Both the position numbers and the translations under genes were made by a program. A DNA stretch of 64,000 nucleotides from contig CACDWG010000003.1 in assembly GCA_902556425.1 (NCBI GenBank), positions 95,780 to 159,779 on the forward strand, read 5' to 3'. Positions 23,267 through 33,244 of the stretch are shown here, one piece after another (position 1 is the first letter of the stretch; each line of letters begins with the position of its first letter). The DNA is from UBA4421 sp002704225. GTDB lineage: Bacteria > Pseudomonadota > Gammaproteobacteria > Pseudomonadales > Azotimanducaceae. A model generated the notes under the pieces. The model made no database searches. It saw only the letters and a program-made list of their open reading frames with translations, and had not been told where the DNA came from.

Positions 23267-24409
23267 ATGAATGATAAGCGTGACAGCGAATCTCTGTTTG
23301 GTCCCGGCAAGGTGTTTGCTGAAGGGCGAGAGGCTATTGATATGTCTCGGGAGCAAATGGCCGATGTCCTGAATTTGCCGGTTCGAACAATTTTGGCGAT
23401 AGAGGAAAATAACCCCAGCGTTCTGCCAGATGCCGTGTATGTGAATGGCTACATGCGCTCGTACGCCAAGCTGCTCGGGCTCGCGTCTCAGCCCCTCATT
23501 GATGCTTGGTGGGCACAACATGTTGAGAACCAGGAGCAGGTATCGATTGAAGGGCACAATGACGAAATGGTGGAAAAGACCGTCAATGTCAGGCCCTTTA
23601 AGATGGGGCGCTGGGCGGTTGCTGGTCTGGTGCTTTCTGCGGGCTTCGTGTATTTCGTCTCGAATAACAATCAGCAAGCTGCCAACAACGTTTCAGATGT
23701 TCAAGCCAATGTGGAAGCGCTGGAGAAGGAACCGCTGTTGGAGCCACAGTCGACTACCGAGACTGCGCAAGAAATGATGCGCGAGGCGAATTCGGAGCCG
23801 GTCAAAGAAACGCTCAAAGAAACCGTTACAGAAGCCGGGGCGCACGAATCGATAGCGCAAACATTGACGTCACTGCCAAGGGCAGACGACCAAGATGTTT
23901 TGGTGGTTGCCGAGCCGGAGATGGTCGAACCCGAGGTGGTTGAGGGCGATACCGACGCTCGCGGAGTGCAACGTGAAATTTTCGAGCCGATGAACGACGA
24001 TCTATCGATGGCCGATCTGGCGACTGACGACTCAGTAGCATCCAGTGAGGCCAAGACCGAACGCGAGAGCCCGCTGGCGTTTGCCTTACCTCGGCTGACA
24101 GAATTTGGCGACAATACAATCACCTTGTCCTTTTCTGCGGACTGTTGGTTTGAGATTCGCAATGAAAGTGGTGACCTGCTTTACGCCGATCTGGGCCGAG
24201 ACACGCAAACACGACGCTATGTTGGCGATGGGCCGTTTCGGATCAAACTTGGATTCAGTCCGGGCGTAACGCTGATGTTTAACGACGGGGTCGTAGACTT
24301 AGCACCCTACACGCGCAGAGACGTCGCGAACGTCATTGTAGGCGCGTCGGTAGATGATGCGGAGCCTGCGCCGCAAACGAATGCAACACAGGCGACATTA
24401 TTGTGGTGA
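23267..24409 (+). CDS. rodZ: RodZ-like cytoskeletal membrane protein
   Basis: RodZ links the MreB cytoskeleton to the elongation machinery. From the ATG at 23267 there are 380 residues. The N-terminal helix-turn-helix (about 15-85) has REAIDMSREQMADVLNLP and the Tyr-rich VYVNGYMRSYAKLLGL that contacts MreB. One membrane helix is about 110-128 (WAVAGLVLSAGFVYFV). A long acidic, low-complexity periplasmic linker follows, then the C-terminal DUF4115 beta domain (about 272-365). The linker seems longer than in E. coli. It overlaps hisS by seven bases. A start at 23255 is an alternative. Confidence 0.88.
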   Translation: MNDKRDSESLFGPGKVFAEGREAIDMSREQMADVLNLPVRTILAIEENNPSVLPDAVYVNGYMRSYAKLLGLASQPLIDAWWAQHVENQEQVSIEGHNDEMVEKTVNVRPFKMGRWAVAGLVLSAGFVYFVSNNNQQAANNVSDVQANVEALEKEPLLEPQSTTETAQEMMREANSEPVKETLKETVTEAGAHESIAQTLTSLPRADDQDVLVVAEPEMVEPEVVEGDTDARGVQREIFEPMNDDLSMADLATDDSVASSEAKTERESPLAFALPRLTEFGDNTITLSFSADCWFEIRNESGDLLYADLGRDTQTRRYVGDGPFRIKLGFSPGVTLMFNDGVVDLAPYTRRDVANVIVGASVDDAEPAPQTNATQATLLW

Positions 24410-25674
24410 AAGCAGTGAGAGGCATGCGAGATATCTTGCCGGAGCAAGCCCGCCGGTGGGATTTGGTTGAGCAAACGATAACGGAGGTTATTCGTGGCCA
24501 TGCCTACGAGGCCATACGTTTGCCGCTGCTTGAGTTTACCGAGTTGTTTGCACGAGGTGTGGGTGAAGCCACGGATATCGTGGAAAAAGAAATGTACACG
24601 CTGGCGGACCGTGATGGTGACTCGCTGTCATTGCGCCCAGAAGGTACCGCGAGTAGCGTTCGCATGCTGCAAGAGCATGGTTTTTTGTACAACCAAACTC
24701 AGCGGGTGTTTTATGCCGGGCCTATGTTTCGGTACGAGAAACCACAAAAAGGCCGGTACCGTCAGTTTTATCAGATCGGTGCTGAAGCGTATGGTCTGGC
24801 CGGTCCAGACATCGATGCGGAACTGATCGGGCTGGGTTGGGCGTGCTGGCAGGCGTTGGGGATTGAGTCGATGGTACGGCTGGAAATCAATACGCTTGGC
24901 TCCGGGGATGCTCGCGAACAATACCGCAGTGCCTTGGTGTCTTATCTGACGCCGCTGGTGGATCAGCTAGACGAGGACAGCCGCCGGCGGTTGAATACAA
25001 ACCCCATGCGGATACTGGACAGCAAAAATCCCGAGACCCAGCGGTTGCTCGAAAATGCACCTAAGCTGCCGGATTTTGTTGATGCTCAGAGCCTTGAGCA
25101 TTTCGACGGCCTCAAGGGCCTGCTCCAAGATCTGGGCATACCGTTTCGAGAAAATCCCAACTTGGTGAGAGGGTTGGATTACTACACGCATACCGTGTTT
25201 GAGTGGATTACCGATGACTTGGGCGCACAAGGAGCGATCTGTGCTGGTGGCCGTTATGACGGTCTTGTCGAGCGGTTGGGCGGCAGAGCGACACCGGGCG
25301 TTGGTTTTGCCATTGGTTTGGATCGCGCAGTGTTGCTGCACGAATTGGCCCATGCGCAAGGGTTGGAAAACGCGGCAGATGTGTACGTGTGTGTGCCGGA
25401 CCAGCAACTGCTGGGAGCCGCCATGCAAACGACTCAAGCCCTACGGGCCGCTCTGCCAAATCAGCGCATTCGGTTGCACATGGGCGGTGGAAATTTAAAG
25501 AAACAATTGAAAAAAGCAGACGCCAGTGGGGCGCAGGTTGCGGTGCTGGTTGATCAACAAACGACAGATGCCGGTGGCTTAACGCTGAAGCATTTGCGTG
25601 ATGCGGCTCTGGGCCAGGAAAGTCTGTCGTTTGATGCTGGGGTGGGCCGGTTACAGCAAGGTTTCGTTGTCTGA
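24403..25674 (+). CDS. hisS: Histidyl-tRNA synthetase
   Basis: HisS charges tRNA-His. It starts at GTG (24403 or 24406) and has 423 residues. Class II motifs are visible: motif 2 around FRYEKPQKGRYRQFYQIGAE (about 109-128), the histidine A-box LVRGLDYYTHTVFEW (about 253), and GGRYDGLVERLGG with motif 3 (about 283-325). The C-terminal anticodon domain begins near 330. The start overlaps the 3' end of rodZ, so translation is coupled. E. coli HisS has 424 residues. Confidence 0.97.
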   Translation: MVKAVRGMRDILPEQARRWDLVEQTITEVIRGHAYEAIRLPLLEFTELFARGVGEATDIVEKEMYTLADRDGDSLSLRPEGTASSVRMLQEHGFLYNQTQRVFYAGPMFRYEKPQKGRYRQFYQIGAEAYGLAGPDIDAELIGLGWACWQALGIESMVRLEINTLGSGDAREQYRSALVSYLTPLVDQLDEDSRRRLNTNPMRILDSKNPETQRLLENAPKLPDFVDAQSLEHFDGLKGLLQDLGIPFRENPNLVRGLDYYTHTVFEWITDDLGAQGAICAGGRYDGLVERLGGRATPGVGFAIGLDRAVLLHELAHAQGLENAADVYVCVPDQQLLGAAMQTTQALRAALPNQRIRLHMGGGNLKKQLKKADASGAQVAVLVDQQTTDAGGLTLKHLRDAALGQESLSFDAGVGRLQQGFVV

Positions 25675-25841
25675 GGGTAACTCAGCTCGCAGATAATCTG
25701 TTTTTTGCAAATTCTCGATCATCTCAGATGTCATGATGGGTATATGTGATAACGATCTGTGCCAGAATAGCGCGTCGAAAATACAAGCATTTGCATCACC
25801 TGTGCGATGCAACCTGAAAACAAGTTTGGTGGGAGCCTGTA

Positions 25842-26561
25842 GTGTCTGAATACATAAGCGATGAAGAGCAAATGAACCGCTTCAACGAGTGGTGGAACGA
25901 GCATGGCACGTCGCTCTTGATCGCTGTCGGAGTCAGCATTGCCGCCATCGTTGGCTGGACTGTGTATTCCGACCAGCGACAACAAACCATTGAGGCCGGT
26001 ACCGCCGTGTACGCGGAGTATGTTGATGCGACCGAGAAAGAGGAAAAGCAGGCGCTAGCCCAGCGCATTAGAGCAGAATTTTCAGGGTCCAGTTTTGAGG
26101 TGCTGGTGGCCTTTTCTGAAGCCAAGGAAGCGGCTGGTGCTGGCGATCTAACCGCTGCGGCTACTGCGCTCCAACAAGCGCGTGAAGCGGCACCTCATGC
26201 CTTGCTTGCGGATTTGGCCAGTCTGCGCCTTGCGAAAATTCAATACGCCCTAGGCGAAGCAGATGCCGCACTGCAGTCTCTCCAACGTATTCGTAGCGAG
26301 GGCTACCAAGCTTGGGCCCTAGAACTGACTGGCGATATTTACTTGGCTGACGGCAACACAGAACAAGCCTATGCGGCCTACACCAGCGCACTGGAACGTT
26401 TGGGTGAGCAAACGAGACCGCTGCTGGAAATTAAACGCGATAACGCGGCGCCGTCGGACGGCCAATTCAGCGTGTTCGCCCAGCCTCTGGAGCAGGCACT
26501 GCAGGATGCTCGTAAAACCTTAGCCACAGACGAGGCTTCTGACTCGACTTCCGACGACTGA
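25842..26561 (+). CDS. yfgM: YfgM family periplasmic TPR protein
   Basis: YfgM is an inner-membrane protein with a periplasmic tetratricopeptide domain that works with the chaperone PpiD at the Sec translocon. It starts with GTG after GGGAG and has 239 residues. It opens with DEEQMNRFNEWWNEHGTSLL, then a membrane helix (IAVGVSIAAIVGWTVY, about 25-41), then helical repeats (SLRLAKIQYALGEADAAL and the following ELTGDIYLADGNTEQAY). It stands in the conserved hisS-yfgM-bamB-der order; 12 bases separate it from bamB. Confidence 0.92.
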   Translation: MSEYISDEEQMNRFNEWWNEHGTSLLIAVGVSIAAIVGWTVYSDQRQQTIEAGTAVYAEYVDATEKEEKQALAQRIRAEFSGSSFEVLVAFSEAKEAAGAGDLTAAATALQQAREAAPHALLADLASLRLAKIQYALGEADAALQSLQRIRSEGYQAWALELTGDIYLADGNTEQAYAAYTSALERLGEQTRPLLEIKRDNAAPSDGQFSVFAQPLEQALQDARKTLATDEASDSTSDD

Positions 26562-26572
26562 AAGGCGCATTG

Positions 26573-27844
26573 ATGACACACACACAAGACTTGAGCGTTA
26601 CCAACAAACGGAACGCGTTTCGTAGCGCGTTTCTGCTTGCTTGGGTACTGCTGTTGAGCGGATGCGCTGCGTTTTCCTGGATTCCAGGGATTGGTGATGA
26701 CGAAGACGATGAAGAAAAGACCGAGCCGGCAGAGCTGGTTGATTTTGACGCGGAAGTCAGACTCGAGCGTCAGTGGAAAAACAAGGTCGGAAAGGGCTTG
26801 GGCAGCAAATACATTCGATTGCAGCCCTTAGTGGTCGCTGACCGCGTGGTCGCTGCGGACGCCTACGGCGTCGTGGCGGCATTTGACCGTTTCTCGGGCG
26901 AAAAAATCTGGCAGCAGCAAGTGGGCGAAGTGGAACGGCGCGCTTCGGGCCTGGACCGATTCTTGGACCGTAGCGATTCAGGCTTTGTCAGCGGCGGTGT
27001 CGGTGGTGGCGAGGGTCTTGTGCTGTTGGGAACGACCCGCGGTAACGTGATTGCTCTGGCACTGAGCGATGGTACGGAACAGTGGCGGACCTACGTAGGA
27101 TCCGAAATTGGCGCGCAACCTGTCGCAGCTCAGGGCAGAGTGTTTGCGCACACTATTGACGGCGAGCTCATCGCTTTTGACGCTGAAACCGGCGATAAGC
27201 TTTGGTCCTATTCCAGTCAGGTGCCATTGCTCACACTGCGTGGCACCAGTACGCCTGTAACCGGTCGAGACGTGGTCTATACAGGTTTCGCCAGCGGTAA
27301 GGTAGTCGCGCTTCGGGCGAACAACGGCGAGCCGATTTGGGAGCAACGGATCATGCTGCCCGAAGGCCGTTCGGAGCTGGAGCGGATCGTCGATGTCGAT
27401 GCCGCGCCCTTGGTGACGGGCAACTCTGTATACGCACAGGCGTATCAGGGGCGTATGATGCGCATCCTAGCGCGCGACGGCAGACCCCGTTGGGAAGCCG
27501 ATGTTTCCAGCTTTTTGAATCTTGCGGAAGGCTACGGTCAAGTGTACGCCGTGGAAGAAAAAGACACGGTAACCGCTCTTGACCAAGAACGCGGCGAGGT
27601 GACCTGGCAGCACGATTTGCTGGCTCGTCGAGCGCTTACGGCGCCGCTGGCCTATTCCAACTACTTAGTGGTTGGCGATGCGCAAGGCTATATGCACGTG
27701 ATGGCCCAGCGAGATGGTCGCATGATGGGTCGCGAAAAGGTGAACGGCAAAGGCCTTCGTACACCCTTCGTATTGGCCGACGGAACGTTTTTCGTATTGG
27801 ATAACGCCGGCGGCTTACACGCCTACAAGATCACGACGAGATAG
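26573..27844 (+). CDS. bamB: Outer-membrane assembly lipoprotein BamB
   Basis: BamB is a beta-propeller lipoprotein of the BAM complex that inserts outer-membrane proteins. The ATG at 26573 follows AAAGG. The signal ends in the lipobox LLSGC (Cys about 31), and residues after it are acidic (DDEDDEEKTEP). Propeller blades are visible as repeated W-containing strands (VAAFDRFSGEKIWQ, IAFDAETGDKLWSY, VALRANNGEPIWEQ, ILARDGRPRWEADV). It is adjacent to yfgM and der as in most gammaproteobacteria. Confidence 0.95.
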   Translation: MTHTQDLSVTNKRNAFRSAFLLAWVLLLSGCAAFSWIPGIGDDEDDEEKTEPAELVDFDAEVRLERQWKNKVGKGLGSKYIRLQPLVVADRVVAADAYGVVAAFDRFSGEKIWQQQVGEVERRASGLDRFLDRSDSGFVSGGVGGGEGLVLLGTTRGNVIALALSDGTEQWRTYVGSEIGAQPVAAQGRVFAHTIDGELIAFDAETGDKLWSYSSQVPLLTLRGTSTPVTGRDVVYTGFASGKVVALRANNGEPIWEQRIMLPEGRSELERIVDVDAAPLVTGNSVYAQAYQGRMMRILARDGRPRWEADVSSFLNLAEGYGQVYAVEEKDTVTALDQERGEVTWQHDLLARRALTAPLAYSNYLVVGDAQGYMHVMAQRDGRMMGREKVNGKGLRTPFVLADGTFFVLDNAGGLHAYKITTR

Positions 27845-27846
27845 CC

Positions 27847-29256
27847 TTGCTGCCTACCGTTGCCCTTGTGGGTCGACCCAATGTTGGAAAGTCGACCCTA
27901 TTTAACAAACTGACCAATTCCCGTGATGCCTTGGTGGCGGACGTGCCCGGCCTTACCCGTGACCGTCGTTACGGGCGTATGGACGTGGAGGAAGGGCAGG
28001 CTACTCTCATTGATACAGGGGGCTTGTTTGGTGAGCATGTGTTGGCTAACGAGCTTACCGGACAAACCCAGCTAGCCGTTGATGAGGCCGACTTGGTTCT
28101 GCTGCTGCTTGATGGTCGCGAGGGCGTTACGGCGGCAGACGAAGATGTTGTGACCTATTTGCGCAAGAGCAACGTCGCCTTTCTGCCTGTGATCAATAAA
28201 ATCGATGGCCTGAACGAAGACCAGATCACAGCGGACTTCGTCCGCTTCGGCTTCCCCGAGTACGCCATGATTTCAGCCAGCCACAATCGAGGCCTGAAAC
28301 AGCTACGCGAATCCATAGCCGAGCAGTTGACAGCACTGGACTTGCTTGAGGGGACCGAGTGGGAAGAGGAGGCGGATGGTATCCGCGTGGCCGTGGTCGG
28401 ACGCCCGAATGTGGGCAAGTCGACCTTGGTTAACCGACTGATCGGTGAAGATCGGCAGGTCGTGTTTGATATGCCCGGCACCACGAAAGATGCCATCGAC
28501 ATTCCGTTTCACAAAGACGGCACCGACTATGTACTGATCGATACCGCTGGTGTGCGACGCAAGGGGAAGGTGTCTGAAGTCACCGAGAAGTTTTCTGTGG
28601 TCAAAGCGTTGCAGGCCATGGAACGTGCCCATGTCGTGATCCTAGTCATCGATGCCTCAGAAGGGTTAGTGGAGCAAGATCTACACGTGCTGGACTACGC
28701 GCTCGAGGCCGGAGCCGGCATGGTGATTGCCGTCAACAAATGGGACGGCTTGGAGCAAGCGCAGCGCGACAAAGTAAAAAAAGCCTTGGACCGCCGTTTG
28801 AATTTCGTGCCCTGGGTACCGTTAGCGACGATCTCGGCACTGCACGGCAGTGGTGTGGGTAAGTTATTGGGCCGCGTGGAGCAGGTTTACAAAGTAGGTT
28901 TGTTCGATGTGTCGACTTCTCTGCTAACACGATTGGTGCGCAACATGACTGCGGCGCATCCAACGCCGTCGGTACGAGGGCGTGCGATCAAGATCAAGGT
29001 AGCGACGAGAGCGGGTTCGCACCCACCACGTATCGTCGTGCATGGTAATCAGCTTGGCTCCCTGCCAGCCAGCTATCGACGCTTTCTGGAAAACGGATTC
29101 CGTGAAGCACTGAATTTGGTGGGTAACCCGGTGAAGCTCGAGCTGCGCGATTCAGACAATCCCTTTGCCGGTAAGCGCAATGTCCTGACACAGCGTCAGG
29201 TCGATCGGCGCAAGCGCAGCATCAAACACCGCAAAAAGTCTAAGAACAAGAAATAG
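27847..29256 (+). CDS. der: Ribosome-assembly GTPase Der (EngA)
   Basis: Der has two tandem GTPase domains and a KH-like domain and is needed for 50S assembly. It starts with TTG two bases after the bamB stop and has 469 residues. The first P-loop is ALVGRPNVGKSTLFNKL (about 6-22) and the second VVGRPNVGKSTLVNRL (about 182); the G3 motif DTAGV follows in domain 2 (about 237), and NKID and NKWD are the two G4 motifs. The basic tail (RRKRSIKHRKKSKNKK) is longer than usual. No ATG allows the conserved start, so TTG is credible. Confidence 0.96.
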   Translation: MLPTVALVGRPNVGKSTLFNKLTNSRDALVADVPGLTRDRRYGRMDVEEGQATLIDTGGLFGEHVLANELTGQTQLAVDEADLVLLLLDGREGVTAADEDVVTYLRKSNVAFLPVINKIDGLNEDQITADFVRFGFPEYAMISASHNRGLKQLRESIAEQLTALDLLEGTEWEEEADGIRVAVVGRPNVGKSTLVNRLIGEDRQVVFDMPGTTKDAIDIPFHKDGTDYVLIDTAGVRRKGKVSEVTEKFSVVKALQAMERAHVVILVIDASEGLVEQDLHVLDYALEAGAGMVIAVNKWDGLEQAQRDKVKKALDRRLNFVPWVPLATISALHGSGVGKLLGRVEQVYKVGLFDVSTSLLTRLVRNMTAAHPTPSVRGRAIKIKVATRAGSHPPRIVVHGNQLGSLPASYRRFLENGFREALNLVGNPVKLELRDSDNPFAGKRNVLTQRQVDRRKRSIKHRKKSKNKK

Positions 29257-29258
29257 AT

Positions 29259-30119
29259 TCAGTCTGCGGCGTCCGGAGCGAGCAGGCGCATCATGCTTTG
29301 CGGGTCGACTCGGTAGCCGTTCAAGCTTACCGACCAGTGCAGGTGGGGACCGGTGACTCGACCGGTAGCGCCGACCAGTCCAATCACCTGTCCCTGTTGC
29401 ACCATCTCGCCCTCGTTGACTAAGGGCTCACTGAGATGGCAGTACATGGTGATCAACCCTTGGCCGTGATCCAAAAAAATGGTCTTGCCGTTGTAGTACA
29501 GGTGATCAACAAGCGTCACCGCAGCATCGGCGGGCGCACGAATTTCGGCACCGGTAGGTGCAGCGATGTCCAATCCGCTGTGCGGATTGCGAGGTTGGCC
29601 ATTGAAGAACCTCCGATGACCGAACAGGCTGCTCACAGGGCCTTCTAGCGGACGGAGAAAGCCATTCTGAGGCGGTGTTCTGTCTGTGAAAGCCAAGTAG
29701 AGGGCTCGCTGCCGACTGCTTTCTCGCCTGATACGTGCAAGCTGCTCTGGGTTTGGGTTCACCATCTCGCGATTCTGCAAGGTGATGTGTTGTTCTGTGT
29801 AGGCCTTATCACTGACTTCGAATAAATGGGCGCGGGTCTGGTTACCAAGTCGATAGGTGATCTCCGCGGTTCCCAGAGGCTGGCTTAAGGGTAGGCCCAC
29901 CCAGGCTTCTGCCCCTCGGGTCAGCACCGGGCGCGCATTGAACCGCAGATCGGTTGCGCCTTCGGGGAGAGCCCAACGATAGATGCCGCCGGGAACGGCG
30001 TCGGGTGAGGGTTTGGCGGCGGCTTCGTCGGCCCCCACGGGGCTGGAGGCGAATAGCAGTACGCCAATGAGAAGACCAATGATCGGATACTGATGGACAG
30101 GCGTGAGCATATGGATCAT
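29259..30119 (-). CDS. Secreted M23 (LytM) peptidase
   Basis: It is predicted to cut peptidoglycan cross-bridges in the periplasm. The protein has 286 residues with an N-terminal signal (IIGLLIGVLLFASSPVGA). The catalytic M23 domain is about 180-280, with zinc ligands in NPHSGLDIA (His and Asp) and the HLHWSV motif, so it looks active rather than an EnvC/NlpD-type activator. A beta-rich N-terminal domain (about 40-130) precedes it. Its start overlaps the stop of xseA (ATGA), giving an xseA-peptidase pair convergent with der. Confidence 0.88.
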   Translation of the reverse strand: MIHMLTPVHQYPIIGLLIGVLLFASSPVGADEAAAKPSPDAVPGGIYRWALPEGATDLRFNARPVLTRGAEAWVGLPLSQPLGTAEITYRLGNQTRAHLFEVSDKAYTEQHITLQNREMVNPNPEQLARIRRESSRQRALYLAFTDRTPPQNGFLRPLEGPVSSLFGHRRFFNGQPRNPHSGLDIAAPTGAEIRAPADAAVTLVDHLYYNGKTIFLDHGQGLITMYCHLSEPLVNEGEMVQQGQVIGLVGATGRVTGPHLHWSVSLNGYRVDPQSMMRLLAPDAAD

Positions 30120-31519
30120 TTCTGTTCCGTGGGCAGTGATTGGGTGTCGTTCAATCGTTTCCCGGGCTCCGTGTCGAGGATCTTGGCTGTGAAGCGTCCA
30201 TCCTGCATTTGGCCGTAGACTTCTTGGCCGACAGCCAACTCCGCAGTTTGTGATATGACGGGACCGGAGGGGTCTCTCAACACCGTATAGCCTCGGGCTA
30301 GGGTTGGCAGCGGGCTGAGACTTTCCAACATCCGAGCGGATGCAACCATGCGCTGCTCGCGTTGTGCCAACACCTGCACCATGACCTGCTGCAAGCGTTT
30401 TTGCGCAACAGCGACCTTTTCGCCAAGACCCTTCAGCAGTCTATCCGGTCGCTGCAGATCCAATCTGTTGGCAATTCCACGCTGACGCACTTGGCGCTGC
30501 TCAACGCTTGCGGTCGCTGCTCGGGCCAGTCGCGTGTTGAGTTCGTCAAGGCGTTGGGATGCCTGTTCGCAATAGCGTGCGGGGTTAATCAAACCCAAGG
30601 CCAAATTCTGCACCGACAGACGCTTTTCGCGTAGGCGCGCCCCTAGCACCATCTGCAACCGGTGCAACTGGCTCAGCAACACGTGTTCCAATTCTTCACC
30701 ATCCGGGGCAATCAGCTCCGCCGCAGCCGACGGGGTAGGCGCCCTCAGGTCGGCAACAAAATCGCTGATCGATACATCAATTTCATGCCCGATGGCCGAC
30801 ACGACGGGGATCTCAATGTCCGCTATTGCTCGGGCAATGGATTCCGCGTTGAAGACCCAAAGGTCTTCCATGGATCCGCCGCCCCGGGTGAGCAGAATGA
30901 GGTCCGGTTGCAAGGCCGCCGCGCGGTCGAGGGCAGACAGGATCTCTTGTTCCGCCTCGTTGCCCTGTACCGACGTGGGTACCACGGTGACTGCGAGGGC
31001 GGGAAATCGACGACGCCAAACCGACAGAACGTCCTTGAGTGCAGCGCCGGTAGGGGATGTGACGACGGCAACATGCTGAGGCATCTCAGGCATGGGACGC
31101 TTGCGGTCTGCGTCGAACAAGCCTTCGGTATTCAGTTGGCGTTTCAGAGCGTCAAACGCCGCTCGCAGCGCGCCTTCTCCTGCGGGTTCCATATGTTCAA
31201 CGATGATTTGAAACTCGCCCCGGCCCTCGTAGAGGCTGACGCGACCGCGCAGCAGAACCTGCTGCCCGTTGGCCGGCTGCATGCGCGCGCGGCGGTTGGC
31301 GTTTGCGAACATAGCGCAACGAACCTGGGCATCGTTGTCCTTCAGTGTGAAATACCAGTGCCCCGATCCGGGTCTGGCAAAACTCGAGAGTTCTCCACTG
31401 ACCCAGATCTGGTTAAAGCGCTGCTCGATGGTCATGCGCGCCTGACGATTGAGCTGGCTAACAGACAGCACTTGGCGTTCGGCTGTGGTGTCTGGGCGGA
31501 TGGGGAAACGATTAGACAT
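30116..31519 (-). CDS. xseA: Exodeoxyribonuclease VII large subunit
   Basis: XseA with XseB degrades single-stranded DNA to oligonucleotides. The ATG at 31519 gives 467 residues; a TTG at 31558 would add 13 residues with no site. The N-terminal OB fold contains FNQIWVSGELSSF and HWYFTLKDNDAQVRCAMF. The catalytic domain holds VAVVTSPTGAALKDVLSV and LTRGGGSMEDLWVFN (about 230), then PVVSAIGHEIDVSISDFVAD. The helical C-terminal region is complete. It is divergent from guaB and coupled to the M23 peptidase gene downstream. Confidence 0.93.
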   Translation of the reverse strand: MSNRFPIRPDTTAERQVLSVSQLNRQARMTIEQRFNQIWVSGELSSFARPGSGHWYFTLKDNDAQVRCAMFANANRRARMQPANGQQVLLRGRVSLYEGRGEFQIIVEHMEPAGEGALRAAFDALKRQLNTEGLFDADRKRPMPEMPQHVAVVTSPTGAALKDVLSVWRRRFPALAVTVVPTSVQGNEAEQEILSALDRAAALQPDLILLTRGGGSMEDLWVFNAESIARAIADIEIPVVSAIGHEIDVSISDFVADLRAPTPSAAAELIAPDGEELEHVLLSQLHRLQMVLGARLREKRLSVQNLALGLINPARYCEQASQRLDELNTRLARAATASVEQRQVRQRGIANRLDLQRPDRLLKGLGEKVAVAQKRLQQVMVQVLAQREQRMVASARMLESLSPLPTLARGYTVLRDPSGPVISQTAELAVGQEVYGQMQDGRFTAKILDTEPGKRLNDTQSLPTEQK

Positions 31520-31674
31520 AACGTCGCTGGCCGGATTTTCTGAAAGACTGAGAGTCAAATCATTCCGCGTTTAGGCTGACAAGACAATAGCTGGGGCGGT
31601 GACGAGCTCAGAGATAAGCGCAGATTTACTTCTGGGGTGGCCGCCGTTAGTATATGGCTTTTGCGGGGCAACTA

Positions 31675-33144
31675 ATGCTGAGAATTGCCAACGAAGCACT
31701 GACATTCGATGACGTGCTACTCCTGCCTGCTTTCTCCAACACGCTTCCTTCCCAAGTAACGCTCAAATCCCAGCTGACAAAGAACATTGCGCTGAACATT
31801 CCGCTGCTGTCTTCCGCCATGGACACAGTAACGGAGGCTCGCTTGGCCATCGCCATCGCCCAAGAGGGTGGTATGGGCATCGTGCACAAAAATATGACCA
31901 TAGACCAGCAGGCCCGAGAAGTGCGGGCGGTAAAAAAATACGAGTCCGGCATTATTCGGGACCCGGTAACCATTCACCCTGAAGCGTCCCTCAAAGAGCT
32001 GTATGCGCTGACTCAGGAACACGGTATTTCAGGCGTCCCCGTGGTCTCTAACGGTAAGCTGGCGGGCATTATCACGAGCCGTGATTTGCGCTTTGAGAGT
32101 CGAACCGATGCCTTGGTGAAAGATGTGATGACACCGCGGGAACGCTTGGTAACCGCGCTGGAAGGAACCGACTTCGAACAGATCACGACATTGTTGCACG
32201 ATCACAAATTGGAAAAAGTGCTGCTGATTAACCAAGCCGATGAGCTAACCGGCATGATCACGGTAAAAGACATCGTCAAAGCGCAGGCTTACCCAATGGC
32301 GTGTAAAGACGGACAAGGTCAGCTGCGGGTAGGTGCAAGCGTTGGCACCAGTGAAGACACAGAAGCACGAATATCTGCGCTGGTGGAAGCCGGCGTAGAC
32401 GTGGTGGTAGTGGATACGGCCCACGGGCATAGCCAAGGTGTGTTGGATCGGGTGACTTGGATCAAGCAGCATTATCCAAGCTTGGATGTGATAGGCGGCA
32501 ATGTGGCCACTAAGAGCGGTGCACAAGCCCTCATTGAGGCCGGCGCAGATGCGGTAAAAGTGGGTATTGGCCCCGGATCCATTTGTACCACGCGGATCGT
32601 TGCTGGTGTGGGTGTGCCGCAAATCACCGCCATCTCTGAAGCGGCAGAGGTCGCCACCGCTGCTGGCGTACCGGTAATTGCCGACGGTGGTATTCGTTAT
32701 TCAGGTGATATTGCCAAGGCCATCGTTGCCGGGGCGAGTGCGATTATGGTGGGCAGTTTGCTGGCCGGCACCGATGAATCGCCCGGTGAGGTGGAGTTGT
32801 ATCAGGGTCGAACCTACAAGTCGTATCGCGGGATGGGATCCCTCGGTGCCATGGATCAGCAGCACGGTTCCAGTGACCGCTACTTCCAAGAAGTGGAAGG
32901 CGATGGCCGCAAGCTTGTTCCCGAAGGCGTTGAAGGTCGCGTCGCATACAAAGGCGCGATGGGTCCTATCGTGCATCAGTTGATGGGCGGGCTACGCGCC
33001 TCCATGGGTTACACGGGCAGTGTGGATATTGACACCATGCGCACTCAGCCGGAATTCGTTCGGGTGAGTAGTGCAGCGATGGTGGAGTCCCATGTGCACG
33101 ACATAACGATTACCCGAGAGGCGCCCAATTATCCGGTCAGCTGA
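31675..33144 (+). CDS. guaB: Inosine-5'-monophosphate dehydrogenase
   Basis: GuaB oxidises IMP to XMP, the committed step to guanine nucleotides. The ATG at 31675 (MLRIANEALTFDDVLLLP) matches the family start and gives 489 residues (E. coli 488); a frame from 31654 adds seven residues upstream. A CBS pair occupies about 90-205. The catalytic loop is KVGIGPGSICTTRIVAGVG (Cys about 306). It is followed by guaA after 100 bases. Confidence 0.97.
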   Translation: MLRIANEALTFDDVLLLPAFSNTLPSQVTLKSQLTKNIALNIPLLSSAMDTVTEARLAIAIAQEGGMGIVHKNMTIDQQAREVRAVKKYESGIIRDPVTIHPEASLKELYALTQEHGISGVPVVSNGKLAGIITSRDLRFESRTDALVKDVMTPRERLVTALEGTDFEQITTLLHDHKLEKVLLINQADELTGMITVKDIVKAQAYPMACKDGQGQLRVGASVGTSEDTEARISALVEAGVDVVVVDTAHGHSQGVLDRVTWIKQHYPSLDVIGGNVATKSGAQALIEAGADAVKVGIGPGSICTTRIVAGVGVPQITAISEAAEVATAAGVPVIADGGIRYSGDIAKAIVAGASAIMVGSLLAGTDESPGEVELYQGRTYKSYRGMGSLGAMDQQHGSSDRYFQEVEGDGRKLVPEGVEGRVAYKGAMGPIVHQLMGGLRASMGYTGSVDIDTMRTQPEFVRVSSAAMVESHVHDITITREAPNYPVS

Positions 33145-33244
33145 GTGCTCTCAGCGGTTATCCAACGATCATCGATAAGGCAGTCGGCTCCAAAGGGCAG
33201 GCCGCAATGACACGCAATAAACGGATTTAGAAGGAAGGCAGTGC